Part shown: positions 49,464-58,184 of the stretch, in pieces
Position numbering within the stretch: position 1 is the first letter of the stretch
Layout: each line of letters opens with the position of its first letter
Assembly (NCBI GenBank): GCA_902777125.1
Contig: CACYSQ010000006.1
Span: forward strand, 1 to 64,000
Direction: 5' to 3'
From: Ruminococcus flavefaciens
Lineage (GTDB): Bacteria > Bacillota > Clostridia > Oscillospirales > Ruminococcaceae
Length of the DNA stretch: 64,000 nucleotides
The notes under the pieces: model-generated
Told to the model about the DNA's origin: nothing
The model's database searches: none
Seen by the model: the letters and a program-made list of their open reading frames with translations, nothing else
Program-made: the position numbers and the translations under genes

Positions 49464-52400
49464 ATGGCTATCAAAAGAAAAATGAAAACGATGGACGGTA
49501 ACAACGCCGCTGCTTGGGTATCATATCCCTTCACCGATGTTGCTGCTATTTACCCCATCACACCTTCCTCAGTAATGGCTGAGGTCACAGACACCTGGTC
49601 TGCTAAAGACAAGAAGAACCTTTTCGGTCAGCCTGTTACAGTTGCTGAGATGCAGTCCGAGGCAGGTGCTGCCGGTACAGTTCACGGCTCACTCTCCGCA
49701 GGCGCACTCACCACTACATATACTGCTTCACAGGGTCTTCTCCTTATGATCCCGAATATGTACAAGATCGCAGGTGAGCTTCTTCCTAACGTTATCCACG
49801 TTTCCGCAAGATGCGTATCCTCACACGCTCTCAACATCTTCGGCGACCACTCCGATATCTACGCCTGCCGTCAGACCGGCTACGCTATGCTCTGCTCCGG
49901 TTCTGCTCAGGAAGTTATGGACCTCGGTGCTGTTGCTCACCTTTCCACTATCAAGGGCAGAGTTCCTTTCCTCCACTTCTTCGACGGCTTCCGTACATCT
50001 CACGAGATCCAGAAGATCGAGACATGGGACGATGCTACACTCTATGATCTCCTCGACAAGGACGCTGCTCAGGCATTCAGAGACCGTGCTCTCCACCCTG
50101 AGAGACCTGTTCTCCGCGGCTCTGCTGAGAACCCGGACGTTTTCTTCCAGGCTCGTGAGGCTTGCAACAAGTACTATGACGCTCTTCCCGGCATCGTTGA
50201 GGACTACATGAACAAGGTAAATGACCTCATCGGTACTGACTATAAGCTCTTCAACTACTACGGTGCTGCTGACGCTGAGCACATCATCGTTGCTATGGGC
50301 TCTGTAAATGAGACTATCGAGGAGACTATCGACTACCTCAACGCTAACGGCGGCAAGTACGGTCTCGTTAAGGTTCGCCTCTACAGACCTTTCGTAGCTT
50401 CCAAGCTCGTTGAAGTTATCCCCGACAGCGTTAAGAGAATCTCCGTTCTCGACAGAACAAAGGAGCCCGGTTCACTCGGCGAGCCTCTCTACCTCGATGT
50501 AGTTGCAGCTCTCAAGGGCACTAAGTTCAACGATATCCCTGTATTCACAGGTAGATACGGTCTCGGCTCCAAGGACACTGTTCCTGCTCAGATCGTTGCT
50601 GTATTCAAGAACACAACAAAGCCCAGATTTACTATCGGTATCAACGATGATGTTACCAACCTTTCACTTCCTCTTGAGGAGAACCCCGATTCAGCTCCTG
50701 CCGGCACAACAGCCTGCAAGTTCTGGGGACTCGGTTCAGACGGTACTGTAGGTGCTAACAAGAACTCCATCAAGATCATCGGTGACCATACTGACCTCTA
50801 TGCTCAGGCTTACTTCGCTTATGACTCAAAGAAGTCCGGCGGTGTTACTATCTCTCACCTCCGCTTCGGTAAGACTCCTATCAAGTCCACATACCTCATC
50901 AACAAGGCTGATTTCGTTGCCTGCCACAATCAGAGCTACATCGACAAGTACGATATGGTTTCCGACATCAAGCCCGGCGGTACATTCCTCCTCAACACAA
51001 TCTGGAGCGTTGACGAGCTCGATAAGTACCTCCCCGGTCAGGTAAAGAGATATATCGCTCAGAACAACATCAACTTCTACATCATCAACGGCGTTAAGCT
51101 CGGTGAAGAGACAGGCATGGGTACCCGCATCAACACTATCCTCCAGTCCGCTTTCTTCAAGCTCGCTAACATCATTCCTTTCGAGGACGCCCTCAAGTAC
51201 ATGAAGGACGCTGCTGAGGCTTCCTACAGCAAGAAGGGTCAGGACGTTGTTGAGAAGAACTGGAACGCTATCGACGCCGGTCACAAGAACATCGTCAAGG
51301 TAGACGTTCCCGCTGAGTGGAAGAACTGTGCAGATACACAGATGGGTATGCCCCCTGTAACCTGCGACAACAAGGTCCTCCAGGACTTCGTAAACAATAT
51401 CCAGATCCCCTGCAACGCTCAGAAGGGCGACAAGCTCCCCGTTTCTACATTCGTTGACAGAGCTGACGGTACTTTCCCGCAGGGTTCTGCTGCATTCGAG
51501 AAGCGCGGTATCGCTGTAAAGGTTCCTTCATGGGACGCTTCCAAGTGTATCCAGTGCAACCAGTGTGCATATGTATGTCCTCACGCTGTAATCAGACCTG
51601 TTGCTATGACTGCTGCTGAGCTCGCTCAGGCTCCTGCCGGCACAAAGTCCGCTGATTTCAAGCCTGCTATCGGCGATCTCAAGTTCGTTATGACAGTTTC
51701 TACTCTCGATTGTACAGGCTGCGGCGTCTGCGCTAACGTTTGTCCTGCTAAGGAGAAGGCACTCGTTATGGAGCCTATCGCTTCACAGATGGATCAGCAG
51801 GCAGTATTCAACTACGGCGTAACTCTCGACGAGAAGCCCGAGGTTGCTGCTAAGTTCAAGGCTGACACAGTCAAGGGTTCACAGTTCAGACAGCCCCTCC
51901 TCGAATTCTCAGGTGCTTGCGCTGGCTGCGGTGAGACTCCTTACGCTAAGCTCGTTACACAGCTCTTCGGCGACAGAATGATGATCGCTAACGCTACAGG
52001 CTGTTCCTCTATCTGGGGCGGTTCCGCACCTTCAACTCCTTACACAGTTAACAAGAAGGGCAGAGGTCCTGCTTGGTCCAACTCACTCTTCGAGGACAAC
52101 GCTGAGTTCGGTTACGGTATGTACCTCGCTCAGGAGACACTCAGAAAGAGAGTAACTGATAAGGTCAAGGCTCTCGAGGCTAAGGCTGAGAAGCCCGAAG
52201 TAAAGGAAGCTATCGCTAAGTACTTCGAGACTTACAACAACGGCGCTGAGAATGCTGTTGCTACTGATAACCTCGTTGCTGCTCTCGAGGCTTGCGGCTG
52301 TGATGACGCTAAGGCTATCCTCAAGGAGAAGGATTACCTCTCCAAGAAGTCTCAGTGGATCTTCGGCGGCGACGGCTGGGCTTACGATATCGGCTTCGGC

Positions 52401-53009
52401 GGTCTCGACCACGTTATCGCTCAGGGCAAGAACGTTAATATCCTCGTATTCGATACTGAGGTTTACTCAAATACAGGCGGACAGGCTTCCAAGTCCACAC
52501 CTACAGGCGCTATCGCTCAGTTCGCTGCTGCCGGTAAGGTTGTAAAGAAGAAGGATCTCGCCGGTATCGCTATGAGCTACGGCTACGTTTACGTTGCACA
52601 CGTTGCAATGGGCGCTAACATGGCTCAGTGTATCAAGGCTTTCGCTGAGGCTGAGGCTTACGACGGACCTTCCATCGTTATCTGCTATGCTCCTTGTATC
52701 AACCACGGTATCAAGACAGGTATGGCTACTGCTCAGGCTGAGGAGAAGAAGGCTGTTGAGGCTGGCTACTGGCACCTTTACAGATACAATCCTGAGCTCA
52801 AGAAGGAAGGCAAGAATCCGTTCATCCTCGATTCCAAGGCTCCTAACGTTGACGAGTACAAGAACTTCCTCATGGGCGAGGTTCGTTACAACTCACTCGC
52901 TCGCTCCAATCCTGAGAGAGCAGAGAAGCTCTTCGACGCTGCTGTTGAGAACGCTAAGGATCGTTACGATTACCTCACCCGTCTCACAAAGCTCTACGGA
53001 AATGACTGA
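49464..53009 (+). CDS. nifJ: Pyruvate:ferredoxin (flavodoxin) oxidoreductase
   Basis: Oxidises pyruvate to acetyl-CoA and CO2 and reduces ferredoxin, the main pyruvate route in anaerobic fermentation; the ferredoxin can feed [FeFe]-hydrogenase. The 1181-residue single chain has domains I and II (about 1-420: YPITPSSVMAE), the gamma domain, then two 4Fe-4S sites CIQCNQCAYVCPH and CTGCGVCANVCP (about 690-770), the proximal cluster site CAGCGETPYAKL, and the thiamine pyrophosphate site GDGWAYDIGFGGLDH with YSNTGGQ. Length is normal. Codons are strongly biased to GCT, GTT and CTC, unlike neighbouring genes, suggesting very high expression. GGAGG precedes the ATG. Confidence 0.98.
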   Translation: MAIKRKMKTMDGNNAAAWVSYPFTDVAAIYPITPSSVMAEVTDTWSAKDKKNLFGQPVTVAEMQSEAGAAGTVHGSLSAGALTTTYTASQGLLLMIPNMYKIAGELLPNVIHVSARCVSSHALNIFGDHSDIYACRQTGYAMLCSGSAQEVMDLGAVAHLSTIKGRVPFLHFFDGFRTSHEIQKIETWDDATLYDLLDKDAAQAFRDRALHPERPVLRGSAENPDVFFQAREACNKYYDALPGIVEDYMNKVNDLIGTDYKLFNYYGAADAEHIIVAMGSVNETIEETIDYLNANGGKYGLVKVRLYRPFVASKLVEVIPDSVKRISVLDRTKEPGSLGEPLYLDVVAALKGTKFNDIPVFTGRYGLGSKDTVPAQIVAVFKNTTKPRFTIGINDDVTNLSLPLEENPDSAPAGTTACKFWGLGSDGTVGANKNSIKIIGDHTDLYAQAYFAYDSKKSGGVTISHLRFGKTPIKSTYLINKADFVACHNQSYIDKYDMVSDIKPGGTFLLNTIWSVDELDKYLPGQVKRYIAQNNINFYIINGVKLGEETGMGTRINTILQSAFFKLANIIPFEDALKYMKDAAEASYSKKGQDVVEKNWNAIDAGHKNIVKVDVPAEWKNCADTQMGMPPVTCDNKVLQDFVNNIQIPCNAQKGDKLPVSTFVDRADGTFPQGSAAFEKRGIAVKVPSWDASKCIQCNQCAYVCPHAVIRPVAMTAAELAQAPAGTKSADFKPAIGDLKFVMTVSTLDCTGCGVCANVCPAKEKALVMEPIASQMDQQAVFNYGVTLDEKPEVAAKFKADTVKGSQFRQPLLEFSGACAGCGETPYAKLVTQLFGDRMMIANATGCSSIWGGSAPSTPYTVNKKGRGPAWSNSLFEDNAEFGYGMYLAQETLRKRVTDKVKALEAKAEKPEVKEAIAKYFETYNNGAENAVATDNLVAALEACGCDDAKAILKEKDYLSKKSQWIFGGDGWAYDIGFGGLDHVIAQGKNVNILVFDTEVYSNTGGQASKSTPTGAIAQFAAAGKVVKKKDLAGIAMSYGYVYVAHVAMGANMAQCIKAFAEAEAYDGPSIVICYAPCINHGIKTGMATAQAEEKKAVEAGYWHLYRYNPELKKEGKNPFILDSKAPNVDEYKNFLMGEVRYNSLARSNPERAEKLFDAAVENAKDRYDYLTRLTKLYGND

Positions 53010-53096
53010 TCTTGCAGCCTGAAAGGGTCGCTTGCTGACGGAGTTCTTCCGTAAGTCAAAACCGAATATGACAGCGTAACAGCTGGAATAAAATAA

Positions 53097-53132
53097 AGCC
53101 TCCCCGGTACAATGTATCGGGGAGGCTTTTCT
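53097..53132 (+). terminator. nifJ terminator
   Basis: AAGCCTCCCCGGTA and TATCGGGGAGGCTT pair closely around CAATG, followed by TTCT. It lies 87 bp past the nifJ stop and 12 bp before the convergent lipoprotein gene stop. Confidence 0.85.
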
Positions 53133-53139
53133 GTATATG

Positions 53140-53658
53140 TCATTTTCTTATAAAGTCCAGTTCGCAGAAGGCGTACTTGATATCGTCTCTTTCTTCTTCT
53201 TCCCATGCCTCTATATCGCTTTTGCTTGCGTCATAGAAGGCATACAGCTCGAATTCGATGAAATCTCCGTCCTTCTCGTTATAGTAGCCGACAGAAGCGA
53301 CAACATTCAGGGAATGTCCGCTGACACTGAAAAGGTCATCAAATTCGCTTATGTAGTCGAGGTAATAGTAATCTCCATCGCCCTCCTCTTCGAGACTGAT
53401 AGTCTTGCTGAGAAGTCCGGAAACAGAGGAACTTGATGCTGAGATGGAATTGTTCTCGTATCTGCTCCGCAGCTCCTTCGTTATTTGCCTGCACTGGCTT
53501 TCGGAAAGGATATCCTCGCAATCGCTGTTGCTGACCCAATTATCGGAGTCCATATCCATATCGGTAAATTCCCAGCCTTGGCTCCCTCCACCGGAGCTTC
53601 CGCACGAAACACAGGAAATAAGCGAAACAGCGCATAATACTGACATAATTTTTTTCAT
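53140..53658 (-). CDS. Lipoprotein of unknown function
   Basis: The 172-residue product has a lipoprotein signal (CVSCG, Cys about residue 19), a Gly/Ser spacer, and a charged domain with helix CEDILSESQCRQITKELRSR and several strands such as LNVVASVGYYNEKDGDFI. Two extra Cys residues in the helix could form a disulphide. No family is recognised. The ATG at 53658 follows GAGGTG. Transcribed alone from its own promoter. Confidence 0.7.
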   Translation of the reverse strand: MKKIMSVLCAVSLISCVSCGSSGGGSQGWEFTDMDMDSDNWVSNSDCEDILSESQCRQITKELRSRYENNSISASSSSVSGLLSKTISLEEEGDGDYYYLDYISEFDDLFSVSGHSLNVVASVGYYNEKDGDFIEFELYAFYDASKSDIEAWEEEERDDIKYAFCELDFIRK

Positions 53659-53694
53659 ATGTGACACCTCTAATATAATTTTTACCCCAAATCA

Positions 53695-53723
53695 ATTATA
53701 ACAATTCTCCGAATATTTGTCAA
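53695..53723 (-). promoter_or_regulatory. Promoter of the 53140-53658 lipoprotein gene
   Basis: TTGACA (53718-53723), 17 bp, TATAAT (53695-53700) on the minus strand. Confidence 0.85.
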
Positions 53724-53737
53724 CTGCCGTGCGCCGG

Positions 53738-53766
53738 TTGCAATCTCCTGCGGAATGTGTTATACT
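53738..53766 (+). promoter_or_regulatory. Promoter of the phosphopantetheinyl transferase gene
   Basis: TTGCAA (53738-53743), 17 bp, TATACT (53761-53766). Its -35 is 14 bp from the -35 of the divergent lipoprotein promoter. The start of transcription, about 53773, excludes upstream start codons at 53717. Confidence 0.72.
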
Positions 53767-53782
53767 GAAACCGGTGATATTT

Positions 53783-54331
53783 ATGCTTCTTATATCAATT
53801 ATGGACATTGACAAAAAACAGCAGCACTCCCACGCTCACGCCCTGCTCAGAGAGTGCCTGAAACGCCGTGATATAGCCTATACCGAGGATACGCCGACAG
53901 TCCGGGGCAACCTCGGGAAGCCCTCGCTCGCCGAGCACCCGGAGGTGCATTACAACCTCTCACACGCAAACGGCATTGCCGCCTGCATAGTCTCAGACCG
54001 GGAGTGCGGCATCGACTGCGAACAGGTCAGGGAGTACCGTCCGAACGTGCTGAAAAGGGCGTTCTCCGAGCGCGAAAGGCAGCTTATCAGGGACACTCCG
54101 CCTGAACAGCGTGACCTCATGTTCTTCCGGCTGTGGACGCTGAAAGAGGCTTACGTCAAGGCTATCGGCATCGGGATATCCTACCCTCTCACGGAGGCTG
54201 AGTTCAGCTTTGACGGGAACAGGATAGTCACGGATATCGGTGGTTACAGCTTCCGGCAGTACCTCATAAGGGACGGCAGGTTCGTCGTTTCGGTCTGCGA
54301 GCAGAAGGATCAGCAGCTCAACAGGCGGTAG
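53783..54331 (+). CDS. 4'-phosphopantetheinyl transferase, Sfp type
   Basis: Transfers the phosphopantetheine arm of CoA to a carrier protein Ser. The 182-residue protein shows the family motifs NLSHANGIAACIVSD, GIDCEQV (metal ligands) and FFRLWTLKEAYVKAIG (Glu and Lys). It is shorter than Sfp (224), missing part of the N-terminal half, like many clostridial versions. Sfp types usually serve polyketide or nonribosomal peptide synthetases, none of which is here, so AcpP (22377) or a distant system may be the target. Start chosen from the promoter position. Confidence 0.86.
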   Translation: MLLISIMDIDKKQQHSHAHALLRECLKRRDIAYTEDTPTVRGNLGKPSLAEHPEVHYNLSHANGIAACIVSDRECGIDCEQVREYRPNVLKRAFSERERQLIRDTPPEQRDLMFFRLWTLKEAYVKAIGIGISYPLTEAEFSFDGNRIVTDIGGYSFRQYLIRDGRFVVSVCEQKDQQLNRR

Positions 54332-54339
54332 AATAAAAC

Positions 54340-54376
54340 TGTAGGGACGTCCGCTGTCAAAGGCAGCCCCTACAAT
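54340..54376. repeat. Dispersed palindromic repeat
   Basis: TGTAGGGACGTCCGCTGTCA continuing to GGCAGCCCCTACA: one unit of the family, with the canonical TGTAGGG and CCCTACA ends. Confidence 0.6.
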
Positions 54377-54436
54377 GCTAAGAACCAACAACTAAGCAGC
54401 TATACGCTCTCTCAAAAAATAAATCCTTCAACCCCC

Positions 54437-54465
54437 TTGAAATAACAGGAGAAAAATGGTATAAT
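54437..54465 (+). promoter_or_regulatory. Promoter of the cellobiose phosphorylase gene
   Basis: TTGAAA (54437-54442), 17 bp, TATAAT (54460-54465), 57 bp before the start codon; AAAGGAG precedes the ATG. Confidence 0.82.
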
Positions 54466-54521
54466 AAGAATACTATACTGAGGGAGTGTGTGCCCTCAGC
54501 CAAAAAGGAGAATGAGAAAAT

Positions 54522-56939
54522 ATGCAGTACGGACATTTCGATCTCGAAAATAAGGAATACGTCATTACAAATCCGGCAACTCCCGCCCCCTGGGCAAACT
54601 ACTTGGGCGACCCGGAATACGGCGCTATGATCTCCAACAACGCCGCAGGCTACAGCTTTGTTAAATCCGGCGCAAACGGCAGAATATCGCGCTTCCGCTT
54701 CAATTCAGACATGGCTCTGCCGGGACGCTATATCTATATCCGCGACAATGATACAGCCGATTACTGGTCGGCTTCATGGCAGCCTGTCGGCAAGCCCCTT
54801 GACAAGTACAAGTCCGAGTGCCGCCACGGTACGGCTTATACAGTTATCTCCGCCGAATACGCTGAGATAAAGTCCGAGACCACCTACTATGTTCCCTACG
54901 GTAAGACCTATGAGGTCTGGAGGGCAAAGGTCACAAACAATTCCGCAAAGGACAGAAAGCTCTCCGTTTACGGCTTCGTTGAGTTCACAAACGAGCCCAA
55001 CTATGAGCAGGATCAGGTCAACCTCCAGTACACCCTCTTTATCACCCGCACAAGCTTCGACGGCGGCAACCGTATCACTCAGCACATGAACGAGAATACC
55101 GGCTTCGATGAGAACGGCTACAACGGCTCCGAACGCTTTTTCGGTATGGTCGGTCAGCCCGTTACAGGCTATAACGGCTCGCTCAGCAACTTCATCGGCG
55201 CATACAGGACATTCTCAAATCCTATCGCTGTTGAGTCCGGCAAGTGCGACGGCGTTATGAACTTCAACTCCAATTCCTGCGGTGCTCTTCAGAGCGATAT
55301 CACCCTTGCACCCGGCGAAACAAAGGAATTCATCTTCATCATGGGTCAGCATACTCCCGATAAGGCTGGCGCTATCCTCGATGAGTACAAAACTCCCGGC
55401 AAGGTAGACGCTGAGGTAAAGCAGCTCAAGGACTACTGGCACGGTCAGCTCTCACACTTCAAGGTCGAGACTCCCTCGCCCGAATTCAACAACATGATAA
55501 ACGTCTGGAACGCTTACCAGTGCTTCATCACCTTCATCTGGTCGAGAGCCGCTTCCTTCATCTACTGCGGTCTCAGAAACGGCTACGGCTACCGTGATAC
55601 CGTTCAGGACATTCAGGGTATCATTCACCTCGATCCCGAAATGGCTGCCGAGAAAATACGCTTCATGCTCTCTGCTCAGGTAAGCAACGGCGGCGGTCTT
55701 CCCCTCGTTAAGTTCGACCACAATGCAGGCCACGAGACCTGTCCCGATGAGAACGACGAGCACAGCGTTTACGCCAAGGAGACGGGTCACCCCTCTTACC
55801 GTGCGGACGATGCTCTCTGGCTCTTCCCGACTATCGTAAAGTACCTCGGCGAAAGCGGCAACAAGGCTTTCCTCGACGAGGTCATCACATATGCTGAGGA
55901 GGGCGGCGGTGAGGCTACCGTTTACGACCACCTCAAGAACGCTATCCGCTTCTCACTTGAGCGTCTCGGCGGTCACGATATGCCTGCCGGTCTCCACGCC
56001 GACTGGAACGACTGTCTCCGCCTCGGAAAACAGGGCGAGTCCACATTCGTTGCGTTCCAGCTCTACTACGCTATGAACGTTATGGAGGACTTCGCAGCTC
56101 AGCGCGGTGATAACGACTACATCAAGTTCATCGGCGAGGCTAAGTCCAAGCTCGCCTCCGCTCTCGAAAAGTGCTGGGACGAGGACAGATTTATCCGCGG
56201 TATCCGTGACAACGGCGTCATCGTCGGCGCTAAGAAGGATCCCGAGGCTAATATGTGGCTCAATCCTCAGAGCTGGTCCGTTATCTCGAAGTTCGCTTCC
56301 GCTGAACAGGCTGAAAAGGCTATGAACAGCGTTCACGATATCCTCAATACACCCTACGGCGCTAAGCTCCTCGAGCCGCCTTACAAGTACCACCACTTCA
56401 AGGGCGCTCTCATGCAGGTGTTCAACCTCGATACCAAGGAGAACGGCGGTATCTTCTCGCAGTCTCAGGGCTGGCTCATTCTCGCGGAGGCTCTTCTCGG
56501 TCACGGCGACCGCGCATTTGAATACTTCCTCGAAAGCTCGCCTGCCGCTATGAACGACAAGGCTGAGATCCGCGTTATGGAGCCCTATGTTCACGGTCAG
56601 TTCACCGAGTCGAAGGCTTCGCCCTATGAGGGACGCGCTCACGTTCACTGGCTCACAGGTACAGCTTCAACAGTCATGGTCGGCTGCGTTGAGGGTATCT
56701 GCGGCATGAGACCCGACCTCGGCGGACTTGCTATCGCGCCCTCTATCCCGTCTTCATGGGACGGCTTCAGGATAGAGAAGATATTCCGCGGAAAGAAGCT
56801 CAATATCACTATCGACAACTCCGCACACGTTCAGTCCGGCGTCAAGGAGCTCACTCTCAACGGCGAAAAGCTTCAGGGCAATTATGTTCCTGCCGATAAG
56901 CTCGCCGATACCAACGAGATAAAGGTAGTTCTCGGCTAA
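54522..56939 (+). CDS. Cellobiose phosphorylase (GH94)
   Basis: Phosphorolyses cellobiose to glucose 1-phosphate and glucose, saving one ATP in cellulose use; cytoplasmic (no signal peptide). The 805-residue protein starts YGHFDLENKEYVITNPATP, typical of GH94 cellobiose phosphorylases, has an N-terminal beta-sandwich (to about residue 280), an (alpha/alpha)6 barrel with the catalytic Asp in LHADWNDCLRLGK, and the phosphate-site region HWLTGTAS. Close to the R. albus and Clostridium enzymes by eye. Specificity for longer cellodextrins is separated by small changes I cannot judge. Single gene with promoter and terminator. Confidence 0.94.
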   Translation: MQYGHFDLENKEYVITNPATPAPWANYLGDPEYGAMISNNAAGYSFVKSGANGRISRFRFNSDMALPGRYIYIRDNDTADYWSASWQPVGKPLDKYKSECRHGTAYTVISAEYAEIKSETTYYVPYGKTYEVWRAKVTNNSAKDRKLSVYGFVEFTNEPNYEQDQVNLQYTLFITRTSFDGGNRITQHMNENTGFDENGYNGSERFFGMVGQPVTGYNGSLSNFIGAYRTFSNPIAVESGKCDGVMNFNSNSCGALQSDITLAPGETKEFIFIMGQHTPDKAGAILDEYKTPGKVDAEVKQLKDYWHGQLSHFKVETPSPEFNNMINVWNAYQCFITFIWSRAASFIYCGLRNGYGYRDTVQDIQGIIHLDPEMAAEKIRFMLSAQVSNGGGLPLVKFDHNAGHETCPDENDEHSVYAKETGHPSYRADDALWLFPTIVKYLGESGNKAFLDEVITYAEEGGGEATVYDHLKNAIRFSLERLGGHDMPAGLHADWNDCLRLGKQGESTFVAFQLYYAMNVMEDFAAQRGDNDYIKFIGEAKSKLASALEKCWDEDRFIRGIRDNGVIVGAKKDPEANMWLNPQSWSVISKFASAEQAEKAMNSVHDILNTPYGAKLLEPPYKYHHFKGALMQVFNLDTKENGGIFSQSQGWLILAEALLGHGDRAFEYFLESSPAAMNDKAEIRVMEPYVHGQFTESKASPYEGRAHVHWLTGTASTVMVGCVEGICGMRPDLGGLAIAPSIPSSWDGFRIEKIFRGKKLNITIDNSAHVQSGVKELTLNGEKLQGNYVPADKLADTNEIKVVLG

Positions 56940-56950
56940 TGTATAATTAA

Positions 56951-56981
56951 AAGGCGAACCTCATGGTTCGCCTTTATTTTG
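56951..56981 (+). terminator. Terminator after cellobiose phosphorylase
   Basis: AAGGCGAACC and GGTTCGCCTT form a perfect 10-bp stem with loop TCAT, followed by TATTTTG. Confidence 0.85.
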
Positions 56982-56997
56982 TCCCAAAACTGTTGTG

Positions 56998-57216
56998 GAA
57001 CGCCGAGGGCGGCGTTCCCTACAATTCAGTAGGGGGCGATGCCCACACCGCCCCACAATAATATAGTTTATCAGCAATCTCAGGCGAACCCTACGGTTCG
57101 TCTGGGATTGTTTAAAAAGCCATTTTTCAGAATAACAGCACGGGCGCTCGGAAAGCGCCCCTACGATTTGCCGTTATATCGCAATCTGATGTAGGGGCGA
57201 GTTCCGCTCGCCCGCA
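56998..57216. repeat. Cluster of dispersed palindromic repeats
   Basis: The gap between the cellobiose phosphorylase and AEC transporter genes is almost entirely repeat. It contains GGAACGCCGAGGGCGGCGTTCC with CTACA (copy of 13510), GTAGGGGGCGATGCCCACAC followed by CGCCCC, a long hairpin CAATCTCAGGCGAACC / GGTTCGTCTGGGATTG (57070-57111), GGGCGCTCGGAAAGCGCCC (copy of 25873) and GTAGGGGCGAGTTCCGCTCG followed by CCCGC (copy of 25821). No gene is present. Confidence 0.7.
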
Positions 57217-57239
57217 AGTCATACAAGAAATACATTCTT

Positions 57240-58184
57240 TTAAATATAGTCCAGACTTCTCAGCACGAACAGCCACATCGTCAGTGTGAACGCGCTGCAA
57301 AGCGTAGTCAGCATTACCGCAAATGCCGTGATATCGCCTTTGTGTCCGAGATTTTTTGCCATTACGAAGCAGCTTCCGGTCGTGGCGCTGCCGAGCATTA
57401 CCAGTATGGATATGAGCTTTTCGCCCCGAAATCCCACTGCTATCGCAAGCGGCAGGAACATTCCGCAGAAAAGCACCAGCTTGATGAAGGCTATCCCTGC
57501 TGTGAGCGGGAGCCTTCCCTTTGCGGCGCTGAACCTGACCGATGCACCGAGGGCTATGAGCGAGAGCGGCGTTGCCATATTCCCGAGGTAACCTATCGAC
57601 TTCGACATTATCACGGGCTGCGGTATTTCCGCGAGAGACCATGCCATTCCGGCGATTATTCCGAGGATTATCGGGTTTGTGGCAATGCTTTTGAGAGTTC
57701 CGGAAAGCAGACCGTCCTTTTTTCGTTCGGGAGAGGTCACGGAGAGCGTAACGACTGCGATGATATTGTAAAGCGGGACCGTTCCCACTATCATGAGCGC
57801 CGCAACGGTCGATTTGCCGTAGATGTTGTTGACGAAGGCTATACCGAGAACAGCCGCACTGCTCCTGTATGACGCCTGTATTATCTCTCCGCGCTCGCAG
57901 CGGTCCTTGTGGAGGAGCGAGAACGCCGCTGCAATGCCGACGCTCAGGAGGGTAACGCCCATGCAGAACAGCACGAGCCTGCCGTCCCAGACCGTGCGGA
58001 AATCGGCAGTCGAGAGGTCCATGAACAGCAGTGCAGGGAGCAGCGTCCTGAACACGAACCTGTTTATCTGAGCCGTGGAGTGGTCGTCGAGCAGACCTAT
58101 GCGCCTTACGAACCAGCCGAACACCATTATGACGAATACCGGAACTGTCGCATTAAGGCTGAATCTGAGGTTTTCGGCTATCAC
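57240..58184 (-). CDS. AEC family (auxin efflux carrier-like) transporter
   Basis: The 314-residue membrane protein has about ten helices in two halves and the AEC features NATVPVFVIMVFGWFVRRIG at the start and NPIILGIIAGMAWSLAEIPQP in the middle. Bacterial members carry organic acids such as malate or malonate, or other small anions; the substrate is unknown. It overlaps the upstream LRR gene by 4 bp, so it is probably translated from the same transcript as the two LRR proteins. Confidence 0.88.
   Translation of the reverse strand: MIAENLRFSLNATVPVFVIMVFGWFVRRIGLLDDHSTAQINRFVFRTLLPALLFMDLSTADFRTVWDGRLVLFCMGVTLLSVGIAAAFSLLHKDRCERGEIIQASYRSSAAVLGIAFVNNIYGKSTVAALMIVGTVPLYNIIAVVTLSVTSPERKKDGLLSGTLKSIATNPIILGIIAGMAWSLAEIPQPVIMSKSIGYLGNMATPLSLIALGASVRFSAAKGRLPLTAGIAFIKLVLFCGMFLPLAIAVGFRGEKLISILVMLGSATTGSCFVMAKNLGHKGDITAFAVMLTTLCSAFTLTMWLFVLRSLDYI

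Noticed and set aside
49464-53009. Foreign origin of nifJ because of its unusual codon use
   Set aside because: The bias (GCT, GTT, CTC) is what a very highly expressed housekeeping gene would show; no mobile element or composition break supports transfer.
55953-56648. 231-codon open frame opposite cellobiose phosphorylase
   Set aside because: Antisense shadow with no start signal or family.
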